Positions 41,896-51,036 of a stretch of 64,000 bases of DNA are shown piece by piece; within the stretch, counting starts at the first letter, position 1, and every line of letters starts with the position of its first letter. Source of the DNA: Cytobacillus praedii. GTDB lineage: Bacteria; Bacillota; Bacilli; Bacillales; Cytobacillaceae. The notes beneath the pieces were generated by a model. The model was not told the DNA's origin. It ran no database searches and saw only the letters and a list, made by a program, of their open reading frames with translations. A program made the position numbers and the translations under genes. The DNA is taken from the NCBI RefSeq assembly GCF_001439605.1, contig NZ_LMBX01000019.1:25526-89525 (forward strand), in the 5' to 3' direction.

Positions 41896-43269
41896 ATGAT
41901 TAAGCGAACGCTTCAAGAAATTGCTGGGATGATAAAAGTGGAGAATGACGTTGCGCCATTTAAAGATACTGTCATTAGTGGTGCCAGTATCGATTCTAGA
42001 AAATTAACAGCGGGGAACCTGTTTATTCCTTTTAAGGGTGAAAATTCAGATGGTCATCGATTTGTAGAAGAAGCAATTAAAAAAGGGGCATCTGCTGCCT
42101 TTTGGCAAAAGGATGTTCCAAATCCGCCATTGCATTTGCCTATTCTAGTTGTAGAGGATACATTGATTGCTCTGCAAGAATTAGCGCGCAAGTACCGCGA
42201 TGAGCTTGATGTTAAGGTAGTGGGGATTACAGGAAGCAATGGGAAAACGACGACAAAGGACATTACAGCAGATCTTCTTTCTTTAAAATATAAGGTGAAA
42301 AAAACAGAGGGAAACTTCAATAATGAAATCGGTCTTCCTTTAACTATCCTTGGGTTAGAAGAGGATACGGAAATAGCTGTTCTTGAGATGGGAATGAGCA
42401 GCAAAGGGGAAATCGACTTCCTAACTAGATTAGGACGCCCAGAGGCTGCTATTATTACGAATATCGGTGAATCGCATCTTTTAGATTTAGGTTCAAGAGA
42501 GGGCATTGCGGAAGCAAAGCTTGAGATCGTTAATGGTATACAAGAAAATGGGCTGCTTGTGTATTATGGTGATGAACCTTTGTTAACGCAGCGTTTAAAG
42601 AAATTAGATAGAAGCTTTAATATGAAGTCATTTGGAAGAAATACAAGAAATGACCTTTATCCGGTGGACATTGAACAAAATGATACTGGGAGTTCGTTTG
42701 TCATCAATGCTTCAGAGAAGACATTTTTTCTTCCTGTCCTAGGAACGCATAATGTATTAAATGCGATGGCAGCCATGGCTGTTGCCAATTTTTTCGGTAT
42801 TCCTTATGAAAAGATGAATGACGGTTTTACCGGATTGAAATTGACGAATATGAGGACAGAGCTGCTTCAAGGAAAAATGGGTGAAAAAATTATTAATGAT
42901 GCGTACAATGCAAGTCCGACATCGATGTATGCAGCTATTGAGTTAATTGCTCATCTTCCTGGATATAAAAATAAGATTCTTGTTCTTGGTGATATGCTTG
43001 AACTTGGACCAGAAGAAGAAGAATTCCATCGCAAAATGGGCGAGTCCATTGATTCCAATAAAATAGATTATGTTTTTACGTTTGGAAACCTAGGAAGGCA
43101 TATTGCTGAAGGGGCAAAAGCCTCTCTGCCAGCAAATCGAGTTTTTGCCTTTACAGAGAAACAGCCGCTTATTGATGAGCTGAAAAAAATAATGAATGAA
43201 GAAACGATTGTTTTAGTGAAGGCTTCAAGAGGCATGAGACTTGAGGAAGTGGTCTCGGCGTTACAATAG
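41896..43269 (+). CDS. murF: UDP-MurNAc-tripeptide:D-Ala-D-Ala ligase MurF
   Basis: Adds D-Ala-D-Ala to UDP-MurNAc-tripeptide in the cytoplasm. The 457-residue protein has the Mur ligase N domain (SIDSRKLTAGNLFIPFKGENSDGHRF), the P-loop GITGSNGKTTTKD (residues about 111-123), the central EMGMSSKGEI and NIGESHL motifs, and the C domain with INDAYNASPTSM. AAGGAGG precedes the ATG by 8 nt. It uses the product of the adjacent ddl. Confidence 0.96.
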   Translation: MIKRTLQEIAGMIKVENDVAPFKDTVISGASIDSRKLTAGNLFIPFKGENSDGHRFVEEAIKKGASAAFWQKDVPNPPLHLPILVVEDTLIALQELARKYRDELDVKVVGITGSNGKTTTKDITADLLSLKYKVKKTEGNFNNEIGLPLTILGLEEDTEIAVLEMGMSSKGEIDFLTRLGRPEAAIITNIGESHLLDLGSREGIAEAKLEIVNGIQENGLLVYYGDEPLLTQRLKKLDRSFNMKSFGRNTRNDLYPVDIEQNDTGSSFVINASEKTFFLPVLGTHNVLNAMAAMAVANFFGIPYEKMNDGFTGLKLTNMRTELLQGKMGEKIINDAYNASPTSMYAAIELIAHLPGYKNKILVLGDMLELGPEEEEFHRKMGESIDSNKIDYVFTFGNLGRHIAEGAKASLPANRVFAFTEKQPLIDELKKIMNEETIVLVKASRGMRLEEVVSALQ

Positions 43270-43278
43270 AATTTTTAG

Positions 43279-43318
43279 AAATCCCTGTTTCAGTTTTCTG
43301 AATCAGGGATTTTTTATT
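43279..43318 (+). terminator. Terminator after murF
   Basis: Stem AAATCCCTG / CAGGGATTT with a T6 tract. Confidence 0.88.
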
Positions 43319-43347
43319 TTAGTATCAGAATTTATAACTTTGGAGTT

Positions 43348-43508
43348 AGAGAATTGTCTAGCTCCAGCGCCTATCGCCTATCAAACTTTAGGTCCCCTCC
43401 CTACGATAAGTCAACATCGGTTCGCTCTCGCTCACCGTGTTTCCTTTATCTCAGTCGCGGCCCTTCCAGTTTGTACGGCGATGACCAAGGCGCTTGCGCT
43501 TTTCTTAT
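43348..43508 (+). repeat. Intergenic repeat family A, copy 4
   Basis: A full-length copy, used here as the reference. It runs from GAGAATTGTCTAGCTCCAGC to AAGGCGCTTGCGCTTTTCTT. The ends can pair: AGCGCC and TATCGCC near the 5' end are complementary to GGCGAT and GGCGCT near the 3' end. Confidence 0.9.
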
Positions 43509-43520
43509 GCAAGAAATCAG

Positions 43521-43549
43521 TTGAAAAAACTTTCCAGTTATCATATAGT
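43521..43549 (+). promoter_or_regulatory. Sigma-A promoter of the permease-GntR-ATPase operon
   Basis: TTGAAA (43521-43526), 17 nt, TATAGT (43544-43549), starting 12 nt beyond a family A repeat. Just downstream, TATATAGATATA (43552-43563) is a near-palindrome that may be the operator of the GntR protein encoded in the operon. Confidence 0.75.
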
Positions 43550-43594
43550 GTGTATATAGATATAAACAGTATAACAGTTAAGGAGGACTTATCT

Positions 43595-44323
43595 ATGAGC
43601 GAGTGGAAACAGGCACGGTGGCTTGCTATGTTTGAAGTGAAGGCATCAATGAAAGGAATTATTACACTTGTTGCTTTATCATTTGGATTAGCTGTTTTTT
43701 TTACAGAGGTATTTTCGAACACAATCATGGAAGATGTTCCAATTGTTTTTGACTTGTTCTATTTATTCACTTTTTGGGTGCTTTCTGCCTCGTTCAGACC
43801 GAAGGAGCACCAATTAAAAAGGATGGGAGGAGATGTTTGGGTCTCTCCTTACTTCATCATGCTTAATCAATTGCCGATTAAGAAAAATGTATTAGTATTG
43901 AGCAGATTTATTAGTTATTTTACGATTTCAATTCCCTTTCATATATTAGTGCTTATTCTTATCTATACGCTTTCATCAGAGTATAGAGCATATATGCCTA
44001 TCGGTTCATATCTAGTATTTTCAATTATCTGGCTAAGTTTTGGTGTATTATGCGGTTCCATGTTTCCGGCAAGTGATGTCGGTGAAAAGATTAGTACATT
44101 AAAGGCAGTTGTAGTTAGTGTCCTGTTCTATGGTGGAATACTAGCTGTCCTAATCGTGATTAATAATGTGTTTAATAAAGGAATTGTCGAAATGACTATG
44201 TATGCTGCAAAGGAATGGCCATTCCCTTCAATTCTTATATCAATTTTGCTGGCTGTTGCAGGTCTCTTCTATTACAAAGGCTATGTATACAAAAGAATTG
44301 ATAAGGTTGATTATTTACACTAA
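43595..44323 (+). CDS. ABC transporter permease-like membrane protein
   Basis: A 242-residue integral membrane protein with about six hydrophobic segments and no strong family motif. The start is ATG 43595, with AAGGAGG 8 nt upstream; the frame stays open back into murF and the repeat, but that is not coding. It is followed after 27 nt by a GntR regulator and an ABC ATPase, so it is most likely the transmembrane partner of that ATPase. The substrate is unknown. Similar operons (YtrABCDEF-like) respond to cell-wall antibiotics in Bacillus, but the match is only in layout. Confidence 0.72.
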   Translation: MSEWKQARWLAMFEVKASMKGIITLVALSFGLAVFFTEVFSNTIMEDVPIVFDLFYLFTFWVLSASFRPKEHQLKRMGGDVWVSPYFIMLNQLPIKKNVLVLSRFISYFTISIPFHILVLILIYTLSSEYRAYMPIGSYLVFSIIWLSFGVLCGSMFPASDVGEKISTLKAVVVSVLFYGGILAVLIVINNVFNKGIVEMTMYAAKEWPFPSILISILLAVAGLFYYKGYVYKRIDKVDYLH

Positions 44324-44350
44324 TGGATTAATAAGGAAGGTGGCGATTAA

Positions 44351-44770
44351 GTGGAACTTCCTATTCGCCTTTCAAAGGAATCAAGAGAGCCAATTTATCA
44401 CCAAATTGAAGAACAAATAAAAGCGCTTATTGCAGGAGGGCAGCTGCCGGCTGGCACATCGCTGCCATCTATACGTGTTTTGTCTAAGGAGCTTGAGATT
44501 AGTGTGATCACAACAAGGCGTGCCTATCAAAATCTTGAATACCAGGGATTTATTCGAACGACTCAAGGGAAAGGGACATTTGTTGCAGAAATCGAGGCAT
44601 CTAAGAAGGAAGAAGTGACAGTTTCTGCAGTTTATCATGCGATTGAAAAGGCTGTAGAAACAGCTCTTCGCCACGATTATACACTTGAACAGATTGAAGT
44701 GGTTTTTCAAGAAATTATTGCTAGCTTGAAAAAGAAAGGCGGACACAATAATGATGGAAAAATGGATTGA
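44351..44770 (+). CDS. GntR-family transcriptional regulator, YtrA subfamily
   Basis: A 139-residue regulator. The winged helix-turn-helix occupies residues about 8-78 (REPIYHQIEEQIKALIAGG, LPSIRVLSKELEISVITTRRAYQNLEYQGFIRTTQGKGTFVA, in pieces). A short C-terminal helical part of about 50 residues, rather than a full effector domain, places it in the YtrA subfamily, which usually controls a linked ABC transporter. GTG 44351 has AAGGTGG about 9 nt upstream. It overlaps the ATPase gene by 20 nt. Confidence 0.9.
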   Translation: MELPIRLSKESREPIYHQIEEQIKALIAGGQLPAGTSLPSIRVLSKELEISVITTRRAYQNLEYQGFIRTTQGKGTFVAEIEASKKEEVTVSAVYHAIEKAVETALRHDYTLEQIEVVFQEIIASLKKKGGHNNDGKMD

Positions 44771-45617
44771 AATAAATCGTTTAAAAAAGAATGTGGATGA
44801 TTTTCAATTAGGACCAATTGACCTGTCCTTTGAGGCTGGTACCATCACTGCTATTGTCGGCAATAATGGGGCTGGGAAAAGTACATTACTAAAGGTTTTA
44901 ATGCGCTTAGCTGTACAAAATGATGGGGAAATAAAATTATTTGGACAGCTGATAGACAGTGAAGAAGAAGGCTGGAAAAAAAGAATTGCCTATTTACCAC
45001 AGACACTATTAGGATGTGATTCTTTCAATGGGAACCAGCTGAGAGAGCTTGTCTCGAAATGGTATCCAACATGGGACCAACCGCTATTTGAGCAGTTAGT
45101 AGAAATGTACCAAATTCCGCTGTCAAAAAAGTATGGAAAACTCTCTCAAGGCGTCCAGCAAAAACTTAATCTTGCATTAACACTTGCTAGGGATGCTGAA
45201 ATTTTAATACTTGATGAACCGACGGCACACATGGATATTCCTTCAAAGCAAATGCTTTTAGATGTGATTGTTGAATGGATGGATAGAGGAGATAAATTAG
45301 TCATTATCTCAAGTCATCAGGCTGAGGATATCCGAAAACTTGCAGATTATGTAGTTGTTATGAAAGAGGGGCAGCTGCTTGGGAAATTTGAAAAGGAAGA
45401 ATTAACAGGCCAATATAAGCAATATTGGATGGAAGATTCCCTTCCAAACGAGCCTATCCCGGGAGTAATCGAACGGAAAAATGAACGAATCCTAGTCTCT
45501 AAATGTGCAGAGGAAACAGAGTCGTATTTAGCAGGTAAGCAATTAAAATGGCTTCGTGCGAAAAACTTAGAAATAGAAGAGATTATCACCTATATGCTTA
45601 TTGGGAAAGCATCTTAA
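44751..45617 (+). CDS. ABC transporter ATP-binding protein linked to GntR regulator
   Basis: A 288-residue ATPase. Walker A GNNGAGKST, Q-loop YLPQTL, a degenerate signature LSQGVQQKL, Walker B ILILDEPTAHMD and switch histidine ISSHQAED are present. The last 70 residues form an extension of unknown function (WLRAKNLEIEEIITYML). It overlaps gntR by 20 nt and starts with ATGATG after AAAGGCGGA. With the upstream membrane protein it should form an exporter; its substrate is not evident. Confidence 0.9.
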   Translation: MMEKWIEINRLKKNVDDFQLGPIDLSFEAGTITAIVGNNGAGKSTLLKVLMRLAVQNDGEIKLFGQLIDSEEEGWKKRIAYLPQTLLGCDSFNGNQLRELVSKWYPTWDQPLFEQLVEMYQIPLSKKYGKLSQGVQQKLNLALTLARDAEILILDEPTAHMDIPSKQMLLDVIVEWMDRGDKLVIISSHQAEDIRKLADYVVVMKEGQLLGKFEKEELTGQYKQYWMEDSLPNEPIPGVIERKNERILVSKCAEETESYLAGKQLKWLRAKNLEIEEIITYMLIGKAS

Positions 45618-45640
45618 TTAGGAGAGAGGACTGAAGGGGA

Positions 45641-46573
45641 ATGAGTGGACCTGTTTTGACAGTAAACCAAATAGGTAAATCTTTTAAAAATAAACAAATC
45701 ATTAAGGATATTTCTTTTGAAGTGAATAAAGGGGAAATAATGGCTATCTTAGGACCAAATGGGGCAGGGAAGTCGACGGCAATCCGCAGCATCATGGGAA
45801 TTCTCCATCCTGATGAAGGAACAGTGAAATTTCATGGCCACTCAACAGGAAGTATTCCTCGCCATAGAATTGGCTATCTTCCTGAGGAACGCGGCTTATA
45901 TAAAAAGGTAAGCATTATGGATATCCTGCTCTATTTTGCTGAATTGAAGGACTATCCTGTGAAAAAGGCTAAAGAAAGAGCATTAGCATACCTAAAGAAA
46001 TTAGGGCTTGAAGGGAAGGAGAAAAGCTCGATTGAAGAATTGTCAAAAGGGATGGGACAGAAGGTTCAATTTATTGCTTCGATCATCCATGAGCCTGACC
46101 TTCTTATCTTAGATGAACCTTTCTCAGGGCTCGATCCTGTTAGCCAGGAGTTGATTAAAAGCGAGATTAAAGAATTAGCGAATAAGGGAACAGCTATATT
46201 ATTATCTGCGCACCAAATGAATGTAGTAGAGGAATTATGCGATCGTCTATTAATGATACACCGAGGGCAAAAAGTTATTTCCGGAACGATGGAGGAAGTG
46301 AAGGCACAGTATGCTAACTATAAATGTGTGATCCGCGGGAATAATGAGGAGAGTATTTTTGCGAGGCTTCCTCAGGTTCAAAGAGTCGAGCAAAGCGGTG
46401 AACTTGCAACATTGTACTTGGAGGCAAATATTCAACCATCCACTTGGTTAAAGCGGCTTCCAGAAGAGATTCAAATTAAAGAGCTAACAGTAAGCAGAAT
46501 TTCGCTTCATGAAATTTTTATAGATATCGCGACAGATAAAAAAATATTGGGAGAAGGTGAGAAGAGTGCGTAA
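45641..46573 (+). CDS. yhaQ: ABC transporter ATP-binding protein, YhaQ/NatA-like
   Basis: A 310-residue ATPase: Walker A GPNGAGKST, Q-loop YLPEERGLYKK, signature LSKGMGQKVQF, Walker B LLILDEPFSGLDP, switch LSAHQM, and a DUF4162-type C-terminal domain (residues about 225-300, VSRISLHEIFIDIATDK). The YLPEERGLY block is typical of the NatA/YhaQ branch, linked to Na+ or drug export. It overlaps the permease gene by 8 nt. Confidence 0.87.
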   Translation: MSGPVLTVNQIGKSFKNKQIIKDISFEVNKGEIMAILGPNGAGKSTAIRSIMGILHPDEGTVKFHGHSTGSIPRHRIGYLPEERGLYKKVSIMDILLYFAELKDYPVKKAKERALAYLKKLGLEGKEKSSIEELSKGMGQKVQFIASIIHEPDLLILDEPFSGLDPVSQELIKSEIKELANKGTAILLSAHQMNVVEELCDRLLMIHRGQKVISGTMEEVKAQYANYKCVIRGNNEESIFARLPQVQRVEQSGELATLYLEANIQPSTWLKRLPEEIQIKELTVSRISLHEIFIDIATDKKILGEGEKSA

Positions 46574-47780
46574 CAGTATGAAAGTAGCAAAGTGGGAATA
46601 TAAGAAAAATATGAAAAACAAATCATTTATTATTTCCCTGTTAATCACGCCGCTAATCTTTATTATCTTTTCCTCATTGCCCTCATTCATGGATATGTTT
46701 AAAAGTGAATCTGACCCTGTGAAGGTTTATATTCAGGATGAGATGAATATGTGGGAAAGTGTTGAAGAAACGCTTCTTTCACAAGGGATTGAATGGGAAA
46801 TTCAAGAGGCGGAAACAGATGAAAGCGGAATGAAGAAAATAATAAAGAACACAGAAAATACAGCTTACATATCTTTCAGTAAAAATTTGATGGAACAAGG
46901 AAAACTGACTGTTTATACAAATGAAGAAATAGATAAAGATTTTGAAAAGCAAGTGAATGTAATGGTGCAGCCTTTAAGAGACTTGCAAATAGAAAATCTT
47001 CATTTATCTCAGCAAGAGAAAGATATTATTAATCAGGGAATTACAATTGATGCGGTTTCGTTATCAAAAGATGTAGGTGAAGTGAAAGGAGATCCGTTAA
47101 AAAGACTTATTCCTGGTGTTTTTGCAGGCATCATTCTTTTTTCCATTGTCATGACGGGAATGATGATTTTTCAAAGCGCCTCTAATGAAAAGAAGGAAAA
47201 AGTGGCTGAAATTGTTCTCTCATCGGTAGATTCCTCTGAATTAATGCAAGGTAAAATAATCGGCTACTTTGCTCTTGGGATTACTCAAGTTCTTGCATGG
47301 ATTTTAGTAATAGTTCCATATTTTATGTGGAAAAGTGAATTCCCTATTTTGGAATATTTGCTCGTACCTGAAACAATACTGCTCGTTTTTATTGCGGTTT
47401 TAGGCTATCTTCTGTTTGCTGCCATTTTTGCTGGAATTGGTGCTACCTTCGAGGATATGGACCAAACGAGTAATTTCCAAGGGATTGTTTTTTTATTGCC
47501 GTGGCTGCCAGCAGTATTGTATTCTCCAGTCATATCTGACCCAGAAGGGATTATTGCGCAGGCAGGTTCGTACTTCCCTTTAACATCACCGGGTGTATTA
47601 ATTATGCGGCTATCTGTGCTTGAAAGCTGGCCGTGGATTGAAATATCTATTTCAATCATTATTCTTCTGATCAGTATATGGCTGTTTATGAAGCTGGCAG
47701 GGAAAATATTCAAAATTGGTATATTAATGTACGGAAAAAATGCTACACCAAAAGAGATATTAAAATGGCTGAGATATTAA
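46566..47780 (+). CDS. yhaP: ABC-2 type permease, YhaP/NatB-like
   Basis: A 404-residue membrane protein: one N-terminal hydrophobic segment (FIISLLITPLIFIIF), a roughly 150-residue extracellular domain, then five hydrophobic segments. The layout and the KVAKWEYKKNMKNKSF start are typical of NatB/YhaP. Three starts are possible, GTG 46557, GTG 46566 and ATG 46578; AGGTGA is best spaced for 46566. It pairs with the ATPase just upstream. Na+ efflux is the family association, not shown here. Confidence 0.86.
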   Translation: MRNSMKVAKWEYKKNMKNKSFIISLLITPLIFIIFSSLPSFMDMFKSESDPVKVYIQDEMNMWESVEETLLSQGIEWEIQEAETDESGMKKIIKNTENTAYISFSKNLMEQGKLTVYTNEEIDKDFEKQVNVMVQPLRDLQIENLHLSQQEKDIINQGITIDAVSLSKDVGEVKGDPLKRLIPGVFAGIILFSIVMTGMMIFQSASNEKKEKVAEIVLSSVDSSELMQGKIIGYFALGITQVLAWILVIVPYFMWKSEFPILEYLLVPETILLVFIAVLGYLLFAAIFAGIGATFEDMDQTSNFQGIVFLLPWLPAVLYSPVISDPEGIIAQAGSYFPLTSPGVLIMRLSVLESWPWIEISISIIILLISIWLFMKLAGKIFKIGILMYGKNATPKEILKWLRY

Positions 47781-47784
47781 TATT

Positions 47785-47813
47785 AATCCCTTCAACAAGA
47801 AGTTGAAGGGATT
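47785..47813 (+). terminator. Hairpin terminator after yhaP
   Basis: A perfect 12-bp stem (AATCCCTTCAAC / GTTGAAGGGATT) with a 5-nt loop; the T tract is short. Confidence 0.75.
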
Positions 47814-47897
47814 TAATTATGAGAGCTATTAATAGTATTGAAAAAGGCCTTTAGTGTAAAATAAAACTAAATAAACTTAATTTGGCGGTGATTATAA

Positions 47898-48581
47898 ATG
47901 ATTGGCTGCATGTGTATACATGGATTTACAGGTTCACCTTATGAGGTAGAGCCTTTAGCTAGCTATTTAAAGGACCGTACGGATTGGGAAATAGTTGTAC
48001 CAACTCTCCCGGGGCATGGGGATAAGCTTGATTTAAAGGGTATAGAATATAAGAAATGGATTAAACATGCGGAAGATGAATTAAAAAGACTGATTGAAAA
48101 ATGTGAAACCGTTTATGTAGTTGGCTTTTCTATGGGTGGACTGATTGCCAGTTATTTGTCTGTTCATTATCCCGTTGCTAAATTAGTCCTGCTAAGCGCT
48201 GCGGCTTATTATGTCAATCCGAAGCAGCTCTTAAAGGATATTGGTGAGATCTTAAGGGATGCAGCAAAAGGGAGGCTAACAGAAAATGAAATGTTTATTA
48301 GATATAAGAGAAAAATCATTGCAACTCCTATTACAGCTACCATCCAGTTTAGAAGGTTAGTTACTGCGATACGGCCCATCTTGCCTCAAGTGAGGATTCC
48401 AACCTTAATTGCACAAGGGGAAATTGATGGAGTAGTTCCCCCAAAAAGTGCACAATATTTATATAATCGAATAGGAACTACTTCTAAAAAGCTGATTTTT
48501 TTAAAGAAGTCTAAGCATTTAATTTGCCATTGTGAGGAACGTGAGGATCTTTTTACTGAAGTGCACCGATTCTTAAAATAG
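47898..48581 (+). CDS. Alpha/beta hydrolase, carboxylesterase Est-like
   Basis: Cytoplasmic esterase/lipase of 227 residues. The oxyanion loop HGFTGSPYEV is near residue 8, the nucleophile elbow GFSMGG has Ser78, Asp is in GEIDGVVPP, and the catalytic His is in KKSKHLICH. This is the pattern of the thermostable carboxylesterase Est30/YvaK group. Physiological substrates are unknown. Only a weak site (GGCGGTG) precedes the ATG. Confidence 0.88.
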   Translation: MIGCMCIHGFTGSPYEVEPLASYLKDRTDWEIVVPTLPGHGDKLDLKGIEYKKWIKHAEDELKRLIEKCETVYVVGFSMGGLIASYLSVHYPVAKLVLLSAAAYYVNPKQLLKDIGEILRDAAKGRLTENEMFIRYKRKIIATPITATIQFRRLVTAIRPILPQVRIPTLIAQGEIDGVVPPKSAQYLYNRIGTTSKKLIFLKKSKHLICHCEEREDLFTEVHRFLK

Positions 48582-48616
48582 TTGGGAAATTAAGTTCTCC
48601 CAATACCTGTCTCCGA

Positions 48617-48645
48617 TTGCAATTGTGTCTAGAAAATGTTAAAAT
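48617..48645 (+). promoter_or_regulatory. Sigma-A promoter of cshA
   Basis: TTGCAA at about 48617, 17 nt, then TAAAAT. It gives a predicted leader of about 300 nt before the cshA start. Confidence 0.65.
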
Positions 48646-48682
48646 TATTTTTATAGAAACATGAAGAACACTTACGAAACCT

Positions 48683-48713
48683 GGACATACTCCAACTGGA
48701 GAATGTCTTTTTT
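48683..48713 (+). terminator. Terminator-like hairpin early in the cshA leader
   Basis: Stem GACAT-a-CTCC / GGAG-a-ATGTC with a 4-nt loop followed by T6, about 35 nt past the predicted start and about 240 nt before cshA. The rest of the leader holds no open frame with a good site. Confidence 0.7.
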
Positions 48714-48950
48714 CACTTTTATACTGCATTAAGTAGGATGCGGTTCACTCATTCATTTACGTGAATTTGTATATATAGCTCTAAAGGGGAATGTATCTCC
48801 TTACCACATCCTTCCTCTCAAGCGGGTTTCTTCATGTAAGGTACAGATTTCTCTATTGAAATACTAATGAAGAATCATCCTCGTACCCATTTCACGAACT
48901 ATCTTACCTGTATTATTGGAAAAACGAAGATTAGAAGGAGAATGAACACA

Positions 48951-50441
48951 TTGACAAAGTTTCAAGATTTGGGCATCAGCCCTGCAACGATGAAGGCTCT
49001 TAAGAGAATGGGATTTGAAGAAGCAACCCCTATTCAAGCACAGACGATTCCTTTGAGCTTAGAAAACAAAGATTTGATCGGACAAGCTCAAACAGGAACG
49101 GGGAAAACAGCAGCATTTGGCATACCGATGATCGACAAAATTGATTACAGCCAGGATGTAATCCAAGGAATTATCATTGCTCCAACTCGTGAGCTTGCTA
49201 TTCAAGTATCGGAAGAATTGTACAAAATTGGCTATGGGAAAAGAACAAGAGTGTTAGCGATTTATGGCGGCCAGGATATTAATCGCCAAATTCGTGCGTT
49301 AAAAAACCGACCTCATATTATTGTAGGTACACCAGGACGACTGCTCGACCATATTAACCGAAAAACGCTGCGTCTAGAAAATGTTCATACAGTGATACTC
49401 GATGAGGCGGATGAAATGCTGAATATGGGATTTATTGAGGATATCGAGGCGATTCTTGCGCAAATTCCTGAAGAACGTCAGACTCTTTTATTCTCAGCGA
49501 CCATGCCTGCTCCGATCAAAAAAATTGCTGAACGTTTTATGAAAGAACCACAAATTGTACGTGTGAAGACAAAGGAAGTAACTGTTTCGCAAATTGAGCA
49601 GTACTATTTAGAAGTACAGGAAAGAAGCAAATTTGATATTTTGACAAGATTGCTTGATATTCAATCCCCTGAACTTGCAATTATATTTGGACGAACAAAG
49701 CGACGGGTTGATGAATTGGCAGAGGCGCTGAACCTTAGAGGCTATAATGCTGAGGGAATTCATGGCGATTTAAGCCAGGCGAAGCGGATGTCTGTATTAC
49801 GTAAATTTAAAGAAGGCTCGATTGATGTTCTAGTTGCCACAGATGTTGCAGCACGTGGGTTAGATATCTCAGGTGTTACTCATGTATACAATTTTGATAT
49901 TCCACAAGATCCGGAAAGCTATGTTCACCGAATTGGACGTACGGGACGCGCTGGCAAAACGGGCGTTGCAATGACTTTCATTACACCAAGAGAAAAGTCG
50001 TATCTGCAAGTTGTGGAAAAAACAACTAAACGGAAAATGGACCGCATGAAGCCGCCGACTTTGGATGAAGCATTAGAAGGTCAGCAAAAAGCTGTTATCG
50101 AACGTATTCTGCAATCAGTGGAATCGAATAATCTGCAATATTATAAACAAGCAGCTGAAGAATTATTAGAGCAGCAAGATGCAACAACTATTGTTCAGGC
50201 GGTATTAAAGATGCTGACAAAAGAACCTGATACAACACCAGTCAAGCTAACAGAAGAAAAGCCGCTGCCGCAAAAAAGAGAACGCAGATTTGATGATAGA
50301 AATAACTCATACGGGGGTCAAAGAGGAAGACAGAAGGCGCCAGTAAGATCTCGCCAAGGTTCCCAAAATAAACGCTATAGTAACAGCAATAACAGTAATA
50401 GTAACAATAATAATCGATCGAATTCTAATAGTTACCGTTAA
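48951..50441 (+). CDS. cshA: DEAD-box RNA helicase CshA
   Basis: ATP-dependent RNA helicase involved in RNA decay and cold adaptation. The 496-residue protein has all motifs: Q ([13 protein letters not shown]), I ([12 protein letters not shown]), Ia ([10 protein letters not shown]), II (DEAD in [10 protein letters not shown]), III (FSATMP), IV (IIFGRTKRR), V ([11 protein letters not shown]) and VI ([11 protein letters not shown]). The C-terminal tail (residues about 440-496) is basic, then Ser/Asn-rich low complexity. TTG 48951 follows AAGGAG by 10 nt; ATG 48942 lies 2 nt from it and the open frame goes back to 48867, both less likely. Confidence 0.93.
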   Translation: MTKFQDLGISPATMKALKRMGFEEATPIQAQTIPLSLENKDLIGQAQTGTGKTAAFGIPMIDKIDYSQDVIQGIIIAPTRELAIQVSEELYKIGYGKRTRVLAIYGGQDINRQIRALKNRPHIIVGTPGRLLDHINRKTLRLENVHTVILDEADEMLNMGFIEDIEAILAQIPEERQTLLFSATMPAPIKKIAERFMKEPQIVRVKTKEVTVSQIEQYYLEVQERSKFDILTRLLDIQSPELAIIFGRTKRRVDELAEALNLRGYNAEGIHGDLSQAKRMSVLRKFKEGSIDVLVATDVAARGLDISGVTHVYNFDIPQDPESYVHRIGRTGRAGKTGVAMTFITPREKSYLQVVEKTTKRKMDRMKPPTLDEALEGQQKAVIERILQSVESNNLQYYKQAAEELLEQQDATTIVQAVLKMLTKEPDTTPVKLTEEKPLPQKRERRFDDRNNSYGGQRGRQKAPVRSRQGSQNKRYSNSNNSNSNNNNRSNSNSYR

Positions 50442-50449
50442 TCAAAAAA

Positions 50450-50478
50450 GAGAGCATACAGCATGCTCTCTTTTTTTT
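50450..50478 (+). terminator. Terminator after cshA
   Basis: An 8-bp stem (GAGAGCAT / ATGCTCTC), flanked by A6 and T8, so potentially effective on both strands. Confidence 0.92.
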
Positions 50479-50556
50479 GTTATTTCTCCTTTTAATATTT
50501 ATATCCTTTTTAGGTCATGTATACTAGTAACAAAGTTATTTATTAGGAGGTTACAC

Positions 50557-51036
50557 ATGATTTTGGAACCGCAAAGAAGAATTTCCTCAAAGGGGCTGAC
50601 CGTTTGGAGAATATCTGGTGCTATTCATTCGTTTTTTGCTCTTCTTGTATCAGGAGCAGCGGTCGCTCTAACAATTATTTTTGATTGGCCTAGCTGGATT
50701 ATTGGGATTGCCGTTCTGGCTTTAGTATTATATGCCTATCTTTTTATTATACTTTTTCCAACATTACGGTGGAAGCGGTGGCGGTATGAGGTCCGTGAAA
50801 ATGAAATTGAGCTTCAGCATGGCGTATTTGTCATAAAAAGAACATTAGTCCCAATGATACGAGTTCAGCATGTAGATATGCAGCAAGGCCCCATTTTGCG
50901 AAAATATCAGTTAGCAACTATAACCGTATCAACTGCCGCAACCGTTCATGAGATTCCGGCACTGGAAATGGATGAAGCAGAGGAGCTTCGTTTTTTCATT
51001 TCGAAGCTAGCGAGGGTGGCTGATGAGGATGTCTGA
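50557..51036 (+). CDS. ydbS: PH domain-containing membrane protein YdbS
   Basis: A 159-residue membrane protein with two N-terminal hydrophobic segments (residues about 25-70) and a bacterial PH (bPH2/DUF304) domain (about 78-155, RYEVRENEIELQHGVFVIKRTLVPMIRVQHVDMQQGPILRKY, in pieces). TTAGGAGG precedes the ATG. It overlaps ydbT by 14 nt. The YdbS-YdbT pair has been linked to resistance against a cyclic bacteriocin in Bacillus. Confidence 0.9.
   Translation: MILEPQRRISSKGLTVWRISGAIHSFFALLVSGAAVALTIIFDWPSWIIGIAVLALVLYAYLFIILFPTLRWKRWRYEVRENEIELQHGVFVIKRTLVPMIRVQHVDMQQGPILRKYQLATITVSTAATVHEIPALEMDEAEELRFFISKLARVADEDV

Noticed and set aside
43241..43594. 118-residue upstream extension of the permease at 43595
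   Set aside because: It covers the murF end, its terminator and a family A repeat; AAGGAGG places the start at 43595.
48867..48950. Longer CshA start
   Set aside because: No ribosome site; the residues do not resemble a helicase N terminus.
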